A stretch of 64,000 bases of DNA, taken from assembly GCA_905220665.1 (NCBI GenBank), contig CAJNAR010000171.1:124001-188000 (forward strand), read 5' to 3'. Origin of the DNA: Albugo candida. Lineage: Eukaryota > Oomycota > Peronosporomycetes > Albuginales > Albuginaceae. Positions 22,342-33,149 of this stretch are shown here, piece by piece. Position numbers and translations under genes: made by a program. Below the pieces are notes generated by a model. It did no database searches. It saw only the letters and a program-made list of their open reading frames with translations, and had not been told where the DNA came from. Numbering within the stretch: the first letter of the stretch is position 1; each line of letters starts with the position of its first letter.

Positions 22342-23905
22342 ATGTCGAAGATTTACGTTGGTAATTTAACCAGTGATTTTGATGAACGCGATCTGGAAGC
22401 TGGCTTTGAAAAGGTTGGATACTCGAAAGAGATTAGAACTTCTTTTTAGTGAAGATACCATGGAATGGTGTTCAAATTCATTCTAAAATTAATTACTTAT
22501 ATATCATTGGAATGGATATTAGTTTGGTAGAATTGAGTCGTGCGCGGTCAAACGTGGTTATGGATTCGTAAATTTTCGGGACGATCATGCCGCTGAAGTA
22601 CGTTACAGTTGCATGCGTTGGCCTTTAATAAATATTCTAAATGTTGTGTCTATATACTAAATATTGGAATACTGTAGGAAGCTTTGCGGGAAATGGACGA
22701 TACCGAACTCAAAGGCCGTCGGATTCGTGTCGCATACGCAAACTCTGGATCGTACAGTACTTCCCGTCGAGAAAGACCTGAGCAAACTCGAGAAAATGGG
22801 CCTGTTTCAAGAAATCTGTTTGTGGCCAACATTCCACCAAATGTTCGTCTGCGTGAATTGGAAGAGTTTTTTGAACGTTATGGAAAAGGTGTGCATCTAT
22901 TATTTATACATTGGCGTTCTGTTCTTTTCATGCACTGCTGGTACTTTGGGCATGGCACAAAGTTGGCATGTGCTTGCATGTTGTCGCTTTATATGTTATG
23001 ATGTGGTGGCTGTTACGTTGTCTCATTGGAATTTTGGCTTGTTTGTTTATTATGTATTGCGATTACTAGTTCAAAATGTGAAAATACTGCCACAAGTCAA
23101 AGGTAATGTGACTATGTCAGCGTTTGTGGATTTCAGTACCGAAGTCGAAGCCGAAAGCGCGCACACTGCCGAATTGGTACTGGATGGAAAGTGCCTTCGA
23201 ACGGATTATAACTTTCGCAAGTATGTGGATGGAATATTATTGTCTTTTATATGGAGTGCTGGATGGAATAGTGGATATATCATAATTTTTTTTGAATTGG
23301 GTGTGTAGAGGTGACCGACGGCGAGAGCGTAGCACTAGTCGAGACCAAGGCGCAGATAAGCGATACCGAGAAAGTCACGAGCCTCGGCGAGGATATCAAC
23401 GCGCTGGAAACCGTAGTCCAACGGAACGTTATCGATCCGATCGAGACCGGTCTCATGGACGCAATGAACGACGTGAGCCATCACCTCGTCGTCGATCCGA
23501 GCATGAACATCCACGTTCTCGTGAACCGATGACGAGGAGAGAACGTGACTTTTCACGATCGGCTGAACGAGAAAGAGGAGGAGAACGGCGTCGTCCATCA
23601 CCTGGACCTCGGTCGAGCAGGAGTCCACGTCGTGACATAGATTACGATCGTCGACGTCCAGCTTCACCACCGCCACGAACTCAAAGTCCGCGTGGATACT
23701 CGGATTCTTATCGCAATGGTGGAGAGCGAGAAAGAGGCTCTAAATCACCTGATCGTGATGAATATCGCCAACGTCGAAGCCGTGACAAGAGAAGCTTGTA
23801 AGGCCTCACGCTTTTTCCGTTGTCTGCTCTTTTGTTTACATGCATATATGTAGCTCACCCCCTCCAAGGCGATCCAATCGCAGCCAGAGTCGGTCAAGGA
23901 ACTGA
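22342..23905 (+). CDS. SR splicing factor with two RRMs
   Basis: Six exons: 22342-22413, 22523-22597, 22678-22888, 23070-23220, 23309-23797 and 23854-23905, giving 349 residues. It binds exonic enhancers and recruits the spliceosome. RRM1 begins SKIYVGNLTSDFDERDLEAGFEK and continues after the first splice with FGRIESCAVKRGYGFVNF (RNP1 at residues 35-42). RRM2 begins RNLFVANIPPNVRLRELEEFFE and includes MSAFVDFST. From about residue 170 the protein is an Arg/Ser/Asp-rich RS tail ending RRSNRSQSRSRN. Introns are 109, 80, 181, 88 and 56 nt, clearly longer than in the neighbours, which fits the self-regulated splicing common in SR genes. RRM2 lacks the SWQDLKD motif of SRSF1, so orthology is left open. 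Confidence 0.88.
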
Positions 23906-24050
23906 GTTGCATCGGCAACGGAATCATCTGTTTGACCGTCAAACATGCGCTATCTTCTATTCATGACAGATTGCTAGGGTCGATAATGTCATAAAACGCA
24001 TACTTTGCAAAATATTTTGACGTTTTTGACAGGGTTATTCTATCTCTTGA

Positions 24051-24532
24051 ATGAGTGCCGACACGACTGCTAAGGTATTTCTCGCACAATTGAGTGCTTG
24101 CGTACACTTGGCTGGACAAACGGAACTGAACGGCAAAAGCGTGTCGCGCTTTTGGATACAGGTTTTTCGGATTCCTTACAGACAGCTTACCGAGTCATGA
24201 TGCAGGCTTGTATATAGGGTATTGTAGTGTGGCTTACATCAGAGTCGGAGGAATGCGTCATCGATGACGGGAGCGGTCTTATTTTAATCGATCTGAGACA
24301 CTTTAACAGAGCCAAACCATCCGACTATGCGTATAGCATCACAGTGGGGGAGTACTGGATGTTTATTGGACCTCTACGACCTCATATTTTAACGCAAATG
24401 GAGCAGAAAGATGTGATGCGGATCGAACATGGGCTCCTGGCCCATCAGAGGATCAATTTAAACGATATTGCGCAGGAGAGAGAAACGTTGTGGTTTCTAG
24501 AAGTCACTGAATATTGGCGCACTGTTCTTTGA
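24051..24532 (+). CDS. RMI2: RecQ-mediated genome instability protein 2
   Basis: Two exons, 24051-24161 and 24218-24532 (intron 56 nt), giving 141 residues; human RMI2 has 147. RMI2 is an OB-fold partner of RMI1 in the BLM-TopIIIalpha dissolvasome that resolves double Holliday junctions. Conserved points against the human protein as I recall it: RFWIQGIVVW for VWMQGRVV, a D-x-S/G-G strand, VGEYWMFIGPL for PGKYVMVMGVV, and LWFLEVTEYWR for MWELEVEDLHR. The match runs straight across the splice. It is convergent with the PDI gene, whose stop lies 74 bp away. The recognition is from memory; a profile search should confirm it. Confidence 0.75.
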
Positions 24533-24605
24533 GAAGAAAAGCACTTATTTCTATTTGAAGCAAAAAGTTGAATTTAGCAATCTTCTCCTTTTTTGCGCTG
24601 CTTTC

Positions 24606-26095
24606 TCATTCAGCCTTTGGTTTGTTGACGGAGTCCCCGGCGGGTGGATGTGTGGCGTCGCTGCCACGCTGCTTTTTGTGCTTTGAGTATTCATCGTCGC
24701 TCAGACAGTAATCCAGCAGCGCGACCAAGATGGCAACGAAAAGTGCAATCATCAAAATACCGGAGAAGATTGCCATTACCGTGTGCTCGGTCGCCCACTC
24801 CTACCGTTCTAGTTCAGTAATCTGTTCCCTAATCGATGGATAAACAACGTACAATCATCGTGTCGACCACACTGGAGAAGAATGTCTCATCTGGGATCGG
24901 TCCCACTGGTGTGGCTGCTTTGTGACCGGTGCTGATAAATTCCACAAGGCTGGGAAAAGGGATGAGAAATGCATCACAACGATTGTCAAATGAAACTTAC
25001 GCGTTGACATTTCGGGGTCCTTGATACTTGTAGATTTGCCCATCGCTTACAAAAAATAGGGTCGGGTATCCATTGACACCAAAACGGGAGCATACGCGAC
25101 GATGAACCGTGCAGTCCACCTTTATGAATTAATTAGTTCCCATTGTAACCAGCCGATGCAGCCAACCTTTCCCACTCGAGCATTTTCATTCCGTTCTCGC
25201 AGCACTAGACTCAGCTGATTCCAAGTTGGAGCCTGCAGACTTGTGAGTGAGAGTGATCATCATTTGGCTGAAGCATACCAAACGACGACAATGTCCACAC
25301 CAAGGCGCATAGAATTTTATGATCCAGGATTCCTTACTCTTCTTGATAAGACTTTCAAAGTTACTGGAGCTTATCGACACCACTGAGCTTGATCGCTCGG
25401 CCTCTTCCTGTTCGGCTGCAAGCTTCTGTCTTCGTTCCACTGATAGCGGTCCGAAACGATGAATTAATGCGTTTTGCGTTAGAGCAAATAGACTTTGAAG
25501 TACCGAATTCAGAATGCGATAGAACTTTTTCGGCTTCCGCTCTCTATATAAAAGATGTGTCAGACACGAAAAAGCGTTTCGTCCTCGAGTCGCACCTTGT
25601 ATCCAGTCTTGACGAATTCCAGCAGTGAGTTCACTTCACGATTTCCCGAGTAATCGTAAAATTGACTCTGATCGATAACTTTTAGCGTCGGGTACGATTG
25701 CACACCAAAACGCTCACAAATTTGTGGTTCTGCAGTGCAATCAACTTTGCCAACACGCACAGCGGAATCCTAATCAAATTTTATCATGATTATCCTCATG
25801 AGTATTTAAATTATGAGATTAATACGGCGAGTCGAGAATCAACAGATAGACTGTTGATCGTAGGCTCCAATTTTTTGCAGTGACCACACCAAGGCGCATA
25901 AAACTTGACAAGCCAAACTCCGGCTTGTATCTCGTTGTCAAAACTCTCGGACGTTAATTGCACGACTGATGTTTCCGCATTCTAATACAAATGGTTTACG
26001 ATAACTGAAAGTGATACTATTCAGAAGATACTAACGATTTGCAAACTTGTGAGGGAGCAGAGCGCTGCTAGAAGCAAAAACAAGCGGCGTTCCAT
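24606..26095 (-). CDS. Membrane-anchored protein disulfide isomerase, two thioredoxin domains
   Basis: Eight exons: 26095-26036, 25981-25826, 25769-25596, 25539-25279, 25232-25167, 25119-25001, 24949-24853 and 24800-24606, giving 375 residues. A signal peptide (MERRLFLLLAALCSLTSL) leads into the ER. Each of two thioredoxin folds carries FYAPWCGHC (about residues 50 and 170) and a later VDCT followed by a cis-Pro stretch (SYPTLKV, GYPTLFF). A hydrophobic segment near the end (IFSGILMIALFVAILVALL) is a membrane anchor, followed by a short polar tail without KDEL. It probably forms or reshuffles disulfides in secreted proteins. The third intron has tandem AG acceptors (TATAGAGAG), so exon 4 may start at slightly different points. 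The start lies 169 bp from PSMB5, with a shared promoter region. Confidence 0.88.
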
Positions 26096-26264
26096 GACTC
26101 GCGTTTTTTTTGCGTGTCGTATGTTTGTTTTCTAAAACGTTTTATTCGATTTGATATAAATACAGAACACTTTTTAGCCAATCATTGTCGCATTTGATTA
26201 TAAAAGATTGAGGTCAGGTATAGATTTTCAAGGTATATCTTCTTAGTGATCGCCTTAAAATCCA

Positions 26265-27149
26265 ATGTCAGTTGTGTCCTTGCCACATTTACGCGCAGGA
26301 AGGCGTGGAGCGAATATCACGTATGGAGGAGCGATGAATGATATGCATGCCGAAAGTGGCGCAGATTATTCCCCTCCAATCACCATGCAGTCGAGTGCAT
26401 CTATGATGAACGTCCAAGGCGGCTTTTTATTGCCTGCGGTAATGGATCCTGCTGAATACTGTCGTACCAACTTGAAGATCAAGTACGATGAGGATAATTC
26501 ACAGACTTTAAAGTTCGAGAAAGGAACCACTACTTTAGCGTTTATTTACCAAAATGGCATCATCGTAGCGGTTGATTCGCGCTCGACTATGGGGCCATTT
26601 ATCGCTTCTCAAAAAGTAAAGAAAATCAATGAAATCAATGAGTACATTCTTGCAACAATCGCTGGTGGGGCAGCGGATTGTCAATTTTGGCAGCGGAATC
26701 TTTCCGTACAATGTCGTATGTTTGAATTGCGAAATCGTCATCGCATTTCTGTTCGTGCAGCGTCTAAGCTGATTGCCAACACTTGCAACTATTACAAGCG
26801 ATACGGAATGTCTTTGGGGATGATGATGATGGGCTATGACAACGGAAAGCCAACGCTCTATTATGTCGACGATGAAGGCTCACGCATGCGTGCGAGTGAC
26901 AAAACGCCAAGATTCTCGGTGGGCTCCGGATCGACTTATGCGTATGGTATTCTGGACAGCGATTGGCGATGGGATCTTACGGATGAAGAAGCAATTGCGC
27001 TTGGAACGAAAGCGATCTATCATGCAACCCACCGCGACGCATACAGTGGAGGAATTTGCAACGTCTACATGTTCAAAGAAGACGGATATCGCCACGTTGT
27101 CTCAAAAGATGTCGACGAAATGCACGATCATTCCAAGGACGCGCAGTAA
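26265..27149 (+). CDS. PSMB5: 20S proteasome subunit beta type 5
   Basis: A single exon of 294 codons encoding the chymotrypsin-like subunit of the 20S core. The propeptide is cut at G87-T88 in KFEKGTTTLAF, exposing the catalytic Thr. The other active-site residues sit at the right distances: D104 (VAVDSRS, mature D17) and K120 (mature K33), with later SGSTYAYG and YHATHRDAYSGG blocks typical of beta5. The propeptide of 87 residues is rather long. The gene is divergent from the PDI gene and convergent with the STK19-like gene, which ends 84 bp downstream on the other strand. Confidence 0.96.
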   Translation: MSVVSLPHLRAGRRGANITYGGAMNDMHAESGADYSPPITMQSSASMMNVQGGFLLPAVMDPAEYCRTNLKIKYDEDNSQTLKFEKGTTTLAFIYQNGIIVAVDSRSTMGPFIASQKVKKINEINEYILATIAGGAADCQFWQRNLSVQCRMFELRNRHRISVRAASKLIANTCNYYKRYGMSLGMMMMGYDNGKPTLYYVDDEGSRMRASDKTPRFSVGSGSTYAYGILDSDWRWDLTDEEAIALGTKAIYHATHRDAYSGGICNVYMFKEDGYRHVVSKDVDEMHDHSKDAQ

Positions 27150-27232
27150 GCTTATGTTTGCGGCAAAAGTAATGTCCAAGAATGAATGCTTTGTGACTCC
27201 TAAAAGCTTTTCTCCAAACCTTTTTTTTCTGC

Positions 27233-28280
27233 TCACTCTGAATGTATTAATGATACCAGAACTCCTGATGTTAACTTCACACGTCGAACCATTCCTGCTC
27301 CTTCCATATCGGCCAAATGAAACGCTAACGGGAAATGTGAGTATCGTAATTTCAGTTGTGAAGCCAATTGACTTTCCAACATTTCATGATATCGTGATCG
27401 TTTGAGAGCACCGAGTATCTGATGTCGTGACTTTTCCATCAGCGTCACAAATCTCCCTACATTTGGAATAGAAAGAGTGTACGCTTCTTGGTGAAGACTT
27501 GTTGTGGGTAGTAGAAAGCCAAGTCGACGAAGCCATCTAACAAAGATTGCTTTTAAAATCACAGATTGTGATGTATATGTGCTCAAACATACAAGATGTC
27601 ATCTTTGAAAGACTCAATGCTGGATTCTGACTCAGTGGAATCTTGAAAAGCTTTTCTTATTACATTTACCGGGAAGGAGCTTCCTTCGCTGAAATGAGGT
27701 AATGCCAACGAAAACCGAGATAGAGCTTGATACTTTCCTTGGGTTTGTGTTGTATTTGCGTTTGTTTCAAGTGTATTTTGCTGTTGTTCAAGTGTCTCAC
27801 GCACAAAATTGGAGTACGCTTCATATGTTACCAGAAGGATGTCATTGCCACTGACTTTACTCGGTCGAGCGCTTTTAGTGCTTGCGGATCGCACATTCCG
27901 ATGACCTCTTCGTACCGAAAACGTCACAAGTTTATGACTCGCACGCAATTCGGCAATCTAGAGACAGAATGAGCAAACACAAGGACAAATAAATTGCTCA
28001 CGTTTTGGTTGACAAATGTTTGATTGCATAAGACGGCATAACTACGACATCGCACATGAGCGTTTGAAACAAGAACGAGAATACGAGACTACATTTGATG
28101 CCAATACAAAAGCGGAACGATTCGATGCAGAACAAAAGCTCTTTTGTACCGCTGATGCAATAGCTGGATCGCATTCATGACATCACTGCCCTCAAACTCA
28201 TCCGCGAGAAACGTTACGTCGTCGCAATGCGCTATTGTATTGGCTTCATTAACGCGTGGGCGCTTGAAACGACGCAGCAT
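27233..28280 (-). CDS. STK19: STK19-like winged-helix protein
   Basis: Four exons: 28280-28108, 28041-28002, 27957-27593 and 27536-27233, giving 293 residues (human 254 in the shorter form). STK19 was named as a kinase but has no kinase fold. It is a tandem winged-helix DNA-binding protein involved in transcription-coupled repair. The C-terminal block AYTLSIPNVGRFVTLMEKSR, KRSRYHEML and the end SGVLVSL follow WLAVPGAGRFIKYFVKGRQ, RKAKYRELL and SGTLLRL of the human protein as I recall it. The N-terminal start has FKRPRV, and the small second exon restores IVPLFYAVLCNQTFVNQNIAEL. An Asn/Gln/Thr-rich insertion in exon 3 is not conserved. Confidence 0.78.
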
Positions 28281-28400
28281 AATGTGTGGTACGTAATTGA
28301 AGTCATTTCCCTACTATGTGTTCATTGAAACTCTATTCGTGGATCCAATTCCATAAAGGAAACTACTCTACATCTTTCTGCAGCAAAAGCAAAAGAAACT

Positions 28401-31400
28401 TCAACTCTCCAGCTCTTGTTTTCTTTTACCATATTCTTGCGTTAGCACTTGAATAGCGCTCTGAAACTCACTGTCCTTATCCAATTGAAGACTCTGATAC
28501 TCTTGCCCATGCGTATTGGAGAAATCTAATAAAGAAACAGCAAATTAGAATCGCGCTTGAGTACATTCTCCATATTTTGTACCGTTCAAAGTTTGCAGGA
28601 AAAAGTGGATTTCATCAATTCCTTCCAAAACACTGCCGATATCATCGTCTTCTTCTTCTTGATCGATATAGTTTTGTAGTAAAGAGCTGTAATCATCGTC
28701 TTCCACTTCCTCTGCATCTTCATTGGAATCGTACCCACCTGCTTCGAGTAATTGCTCCAGCTTTTCTCCGCCGCTACTTTGACCTTCAGGACCATCGGAT
28801 CGCTTGGATTGGAGTGATTCATATTCCTCTTCATCTTCTTCCGCAGAAGCGGAAATGCTTCGAAGTAACATTTTCATCGCGGTTATGATAATTTGTTTGG
28901 ATTGGCTTTGTAGAACCTGGGGAAGTTGGGAGCTTGGAAGCTTGAATAAAGACATAATTCCCAAAACAAACATCTTGCGATCCAAATTCGAATCCAAATG
29001 AGGCAACTCGTTCATCCACATATGAAAAACTTTTTCGATAGCATGTAGCTCCATCAATGCACTCAATGTGATCTGCGGGTTGTAATGGAAAGCACTTGCG
29101 AGCACACCAAAGACATATCGTCCCATCGAGTCTTGTAGAGGCTCATCGAGCTGAGTCACAAGCAGCTGGACAATTGCCGGCACGCATTCATCCACTTTAC
29201 CAAAGCAGTTATGCAGCACGCTGTAGAACAATCGAAGTGCTGCGCATCGATCATATACCTCGCTATTCTCACAAGTCAACACTTGTTTAGCGATCTGGAA
29301 AACCACTTCCAAATATCTGGTCTGAGGTCTTGTATTGTCGGCGGAAGGAGGCAGAACGCCCTGAAGAAATCCATCCATATCTCGAAGAATAAAGTGATCA
29401 ATCACTCGAGAGATATTAATCATATAATCAGCTCCATATCCGTAAAAGCAGTTGACCACGACGGGGAAGAATTGCCAAAGCTCTGGAGTGACTTTTTGGC
29501 TGAAAAATACGACGGCTGCGAGGATGTCCAACCCACTTTCAATGAAATCAGAGAGATTTGGATCCGAAAAAATTGCCTGCAGGAGTGGGCCGATGTTTGG
29601 AAGCATCAAATTGTACAGCTCTGGGTGCTCATGGATTCCCATCAATACTGTTGTCATAGCATCCAGACACGAAACAGCTGCCAATGCGGCATCATCGTCG
29701 TCGTCTGCCGATGTGAACTGCCCGAAACACTCTGCAAGCTTCACAACTAGTTGAAGTGATAAGGGAGCTATTTCGTTTGGGAATCGCTCAATGATCTTCT
29801 CCAAAGCCATTACGACTTCGTCATTTCCAATCTCGTCCATCAGCTTGAAAAATTGCTCCAATATACGGGGCAGTACTGGACGCAATACGTCAATGACAGT
29901 CTCGCTGAACGGATACATGACCACAAATCGAATCGATTTGGCCGCCTCAATGCTCACGGGAAGTTCCGAGTCAAACATACACTTGATGAGTCCATTTGTT
30001 ATACGCACAATAGTCTGTTCCTCTTTGAATTCGACATATTCGATGTACTCTCTAGAGAAAAAGTGACACGCTCGGAGACGTAAGAAGCCATTTGGATTTT
30101 CGAATTCAGGCAAAATGTGATGTATGATCATGGCCTCGAGCTTGTCTCGATGTACTTTTGATTTTGTCAGAATGTTGCCGAGGTAAAATAATGCATGAAG
30201 AGCGGCATCTTTCTGTATATAGTTCACTTGCTGCCCATTTTGTTGTTGTTGGAGATACTGATTCAAAATGTTGTTGTAAAAAAATAAGACATTGTCCAAA
30301 CAGTTTTTTCCACGCTTGGCACACAAGGACTTTAGTAAATTGGCAGCGGCGTACACAGGATCGATAAAGTCTTCAAACAGATCGTTGGCTTTGCGTACAA
30401 ATTCGTGAGGATCGTCTTGCCAGAGCTGCAGATCTTTTTGAGTCAAGCATAAAATGGGGTGAATGACTTCGAAAATAATGAAACCCAAATGCGGCTTGAC
30501 AAGCTTGTAGGCGACAGATGAGTCAACTGCCTCCTGAATAAATATCAAACAAAGCTGCATGACGCGATCAGTGCAGTACATTCCATTTTTTCGGAGGGCA
30601 AGAGTTTCGAGGACGCACGGAAGAAGACTTGGCGCTATTTCATTTCTGAACATCGAACTCATTTGCATGATGCCCTCGTCCACCTTTTTCGGGTTGCCAT
30701 AACGCGTGTAGAATCGGCAAATGATTTGCAATGCCCATTTTTTTACTTTCCACCACGGCCATTGCTCCCTATCTTCTTCATCGGATGGCTGTCCGAATGG
30801 TTCTGCATTCTCATGAGCTTCTGGAAGTCGTTTTGCAATCATTCGTTGAAACAATTCCATCCATCCGCAGAGTTCACTCGGTTGAGCAGCGAAAGGAGGC
30901 AAATCACAATGGACCGCCGACCAATACGTTTTCAGGATCAAATGCATCATCTTTGCAGCTTCGATGGAGTGATTGCTGGTATAGAGATGATCAGTCCCGC
31001 TTCTGCTGATTGATGACATTTTATCCTTACCTTTGTAGATCCGTCAACATCGCACGAAGCACTGGGAAGGTTGCTTGTACTATAGCATACAGCGGCGCAC
31101 GATTCTGTTCAAATGCGATAAGCAAAGAATGTCCAAGTTTTTTGTAGCAATACGCACATCTTCCCGTTTGTATTCATATATTTTCACCAAACAACGAAGT
31201 GCCAGTAGCGCCTATTTACAAAAATGAGAAAACTTGAATGAAAGGATTTCATCGCGTACGTTAATGATACGATTCGGATTGCCACAAGTGAGATTCTTTC
31301 CGATTTCGTCCACCAAGTTCAGCCACTGTTGCTATAATAAGGCAAACTGTAAAGAATCTAGAACAAAGATTTCAACGTGTTTACTTACTGGAAAATCCAG

Positions 31401-31826
31401 TCGAGCAATGATACTAAAGATTTCAGCAAAAAGGGATCGTAAAGACGTGTCAATGGAGACCAGAAGAGCCTACGTTACAGCGATATCAAAATTGATACTA
31501 TTATGCATTGAATACCCATTCTATCGTACCTCTAAGATGTTTTGACGTGCCGCTATTTTTTCCGTTTCTGAGAATGGACTCACGTAAATATTACTATCGC
31601 CCTGTTGTACACCTTCCCAGTGCTTTTGCACCAGGTTTTTTAGATTGATTGCAGCTGCCTGACGTACTTCTCGTTCAGCTTGCTCAGTGATTGCAATTTG
31701 TAGAAGCAAAGAAAGAGAGTTGGGAATCGAATGCAAGTTTTCTATCGCGATTTCCGCATTCTTTCGATGTTCAGTATCACTACTGAACGTATGTAGTAGA
31801 ATGGAATGCAGCTGATTGACGTCCAT
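28401..31826 (-). CDS. IPO7: Importin-7/8-type karyopherin
   Basis: Seven exons: 31826-31530, 31469-31389, 31331-31260, 31211-31158, 31104-31031, 30975-28565 and 28525-28401, giving 1037 residues (human importin-7: 1038). It is a HEAT-repeat nuclear import receptor for ribosomal proteins, histones and other cargo. The N-terminal importin-beta domain has VRQAAAINLKNLVQKHW (like VRQAGVIYLKNMI in importin-7). PWWKVKKWALQIICRFYTRYG, LWQDDPHEFVR and the acidic C-terminal region (DSNEDAEEVEDDDYSS) are also family traits. Introns are 58, 57, 48, 53, 55 and 39 nt. Five of the six lie in the first 570 bp of coding sequence and the main exon is 2.4 kb. The start is the ATG at 31,826 (MDVNQLHSILLH); the GTG just before it is not needed. 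Confidence 0.94.
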
Positions 31827-32000
31827 CACTTATAATTATAATATGCACTCCGCCTTGAGAATTCTCAGCTCAGTTCACTGGTTCTTGGCGTGCACCTGAA
31901 TAATGTGGAAATAGTCATCGATTAGAATCATGTAAACACACTAAATCACGCTCATTGATGTATATTACGCAATTAGTGACCAAAGTCAACTACAGTACAT

Positions 32001-33149
32001 TTAAGCCAAATGCGTCACCGCGTATAGAATTGCTCCACAGCCAATCATAAGAACAGGTGTGTCCATTGTATGTGGTGCTGTAGCTTCTGCATACGCCATA
32101 GTGGGAGGTAGGATGAGCATGGCCAATAAAACCTGACGAAAACTCGCGAAATCGGCGTATTGTAAGGCTGGGAAGATCATTCCGGAAAGAAACACACATG
32201 CACTTCCCTCCCAACTTCGAGTATACTTTCTCTTTGAAAAACATCCTCTGGTTTTGTACTTGTGGCGACCCCAAGTAATACCAACTGGCTCTGCAAGACC
32301 ATCGCCTATTCCAGTGATGAATACAATAATGAAGATCAAGGCGCCTTGATCAGGAGATAACCATCTGAAGAAGAGGAGAATAAGCATCCCGGGCGCAATG
32401 TTTCCGGCGATGATCCAAGCTAATGTATTTGGACGATCTTCTGGGCGATCCAATGAGTTAAATTGTAGCATAAAAAATGTTGATCGTTCACGAATGGGTT
32501 TGATGAGCACCAAAAAGCCAAGCATGCTGAAGAAATCTCCCCATGCGAGCGGTAATGGACCGCGATATTCTGAACGAATCACAAGTGGGACCATATACGC
32601 TGCAAAATGCTGAAGTTTACGAGTATAGTTGACTTTGAACCGGGAAGATTTACTGGTAATGATGTATCCTTTAGCATCCACAGCACAATAATGACGACAA
32701 ACAATTCCTCCTAATAATGAAACGAGGATCATAACACCGAGTTTAGGTAGTTGCATCAGCCAAAAATGCAACGATGTGAGAAGCCACGGCTCATAAAAGC
32801 ACGTCAACAGTAAAAGTACCACCAAATACAGCACCATGCATGTGAGGAATACAAAATCAAAAGATCGCAACCAATTTTTTGTGTAATCCCCAGCTACTTC
32901 GCCTTCTTCCACCAGAGAGGGTTTTGGGGCATTCATCAGATGAAGTGGTGGATCTGTTGTGGGTACCGATCCGTAATGCGGCTGCCCATATCGCGGAAGT
33001 CCCGGCGACCCAGGCGCTTTCCAAATGACGCGTAACAATATGTAAATCAAGATCAATGAAACCACAGGAAGAAGTCCGATAATCAAACTCTGCGTCAATG
33101 TTATCTCCTGAGACCAATTTTTAGGAACGCCCGTACTTATCAAATGCAT
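32001..33149 (-). CDS. Dolichol/phytol-kinase-family membrane protein
   Basis: A single exon of 382 codons with about eight hydrophobic segments. The C-terminal half holds the family signature GIGDGLAEPVGITWGRHKYK followed by RSWEGSACVFLSGM. This is the GDG(L/M)A...G...K...SxEGS pattern of CTP-dependent lipid kinases such as dolichol kinase, phytol kinase (VTE5) and yeast Dgk1. It likely phosphorylates a polyprenol or other lipid alcohol in an internal membrane; the substrate cannot be told. An N-terminal extension with one membrane segment and a Pro/Gly-rich loop (APGSPGLPRYGQPHYGS) precedes the core. Confidence 0.75.
   Translation of the reverse strand: MHLISTGVPKNWSQEITLTQSLIIGLLPVVSLILIYILLRVIWKAPGSPGLPRYGQPHYGSVPTTDPPLHLMNAPKPSLVEEGEVAGDYTKNWLRSFDFVFLTCMVLYLVVLLLLTCFYEPWLLTSLHFWLMQLPKLGVMILVSLLGGIVCRHYCAVDAKGYIITSKSSRFKVNYTRKLQHFAAYMVPLVIRSEYRGPLPLAWGDFFSMLGFLVLIKPIRERSTFFMLQFNSLDRPEDRPNTLAWIIAGNIAPGMLILLFFRWLSPDQGALIFIIVFITGIGDGLAEPVGITWGRHKYKTRGCFSKRKYTRSWEGSACVFLSGMIFPALQYADFASFRQVLLAMLILPPTMAYAEATAPHTMDTPVLMIGCGAILYAVTHLA

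Noticed and set aside
29211..29750. 179-codon frame antisense to importin
   Set aside because: Shadow of the HEAT-repeat exon; no motif.
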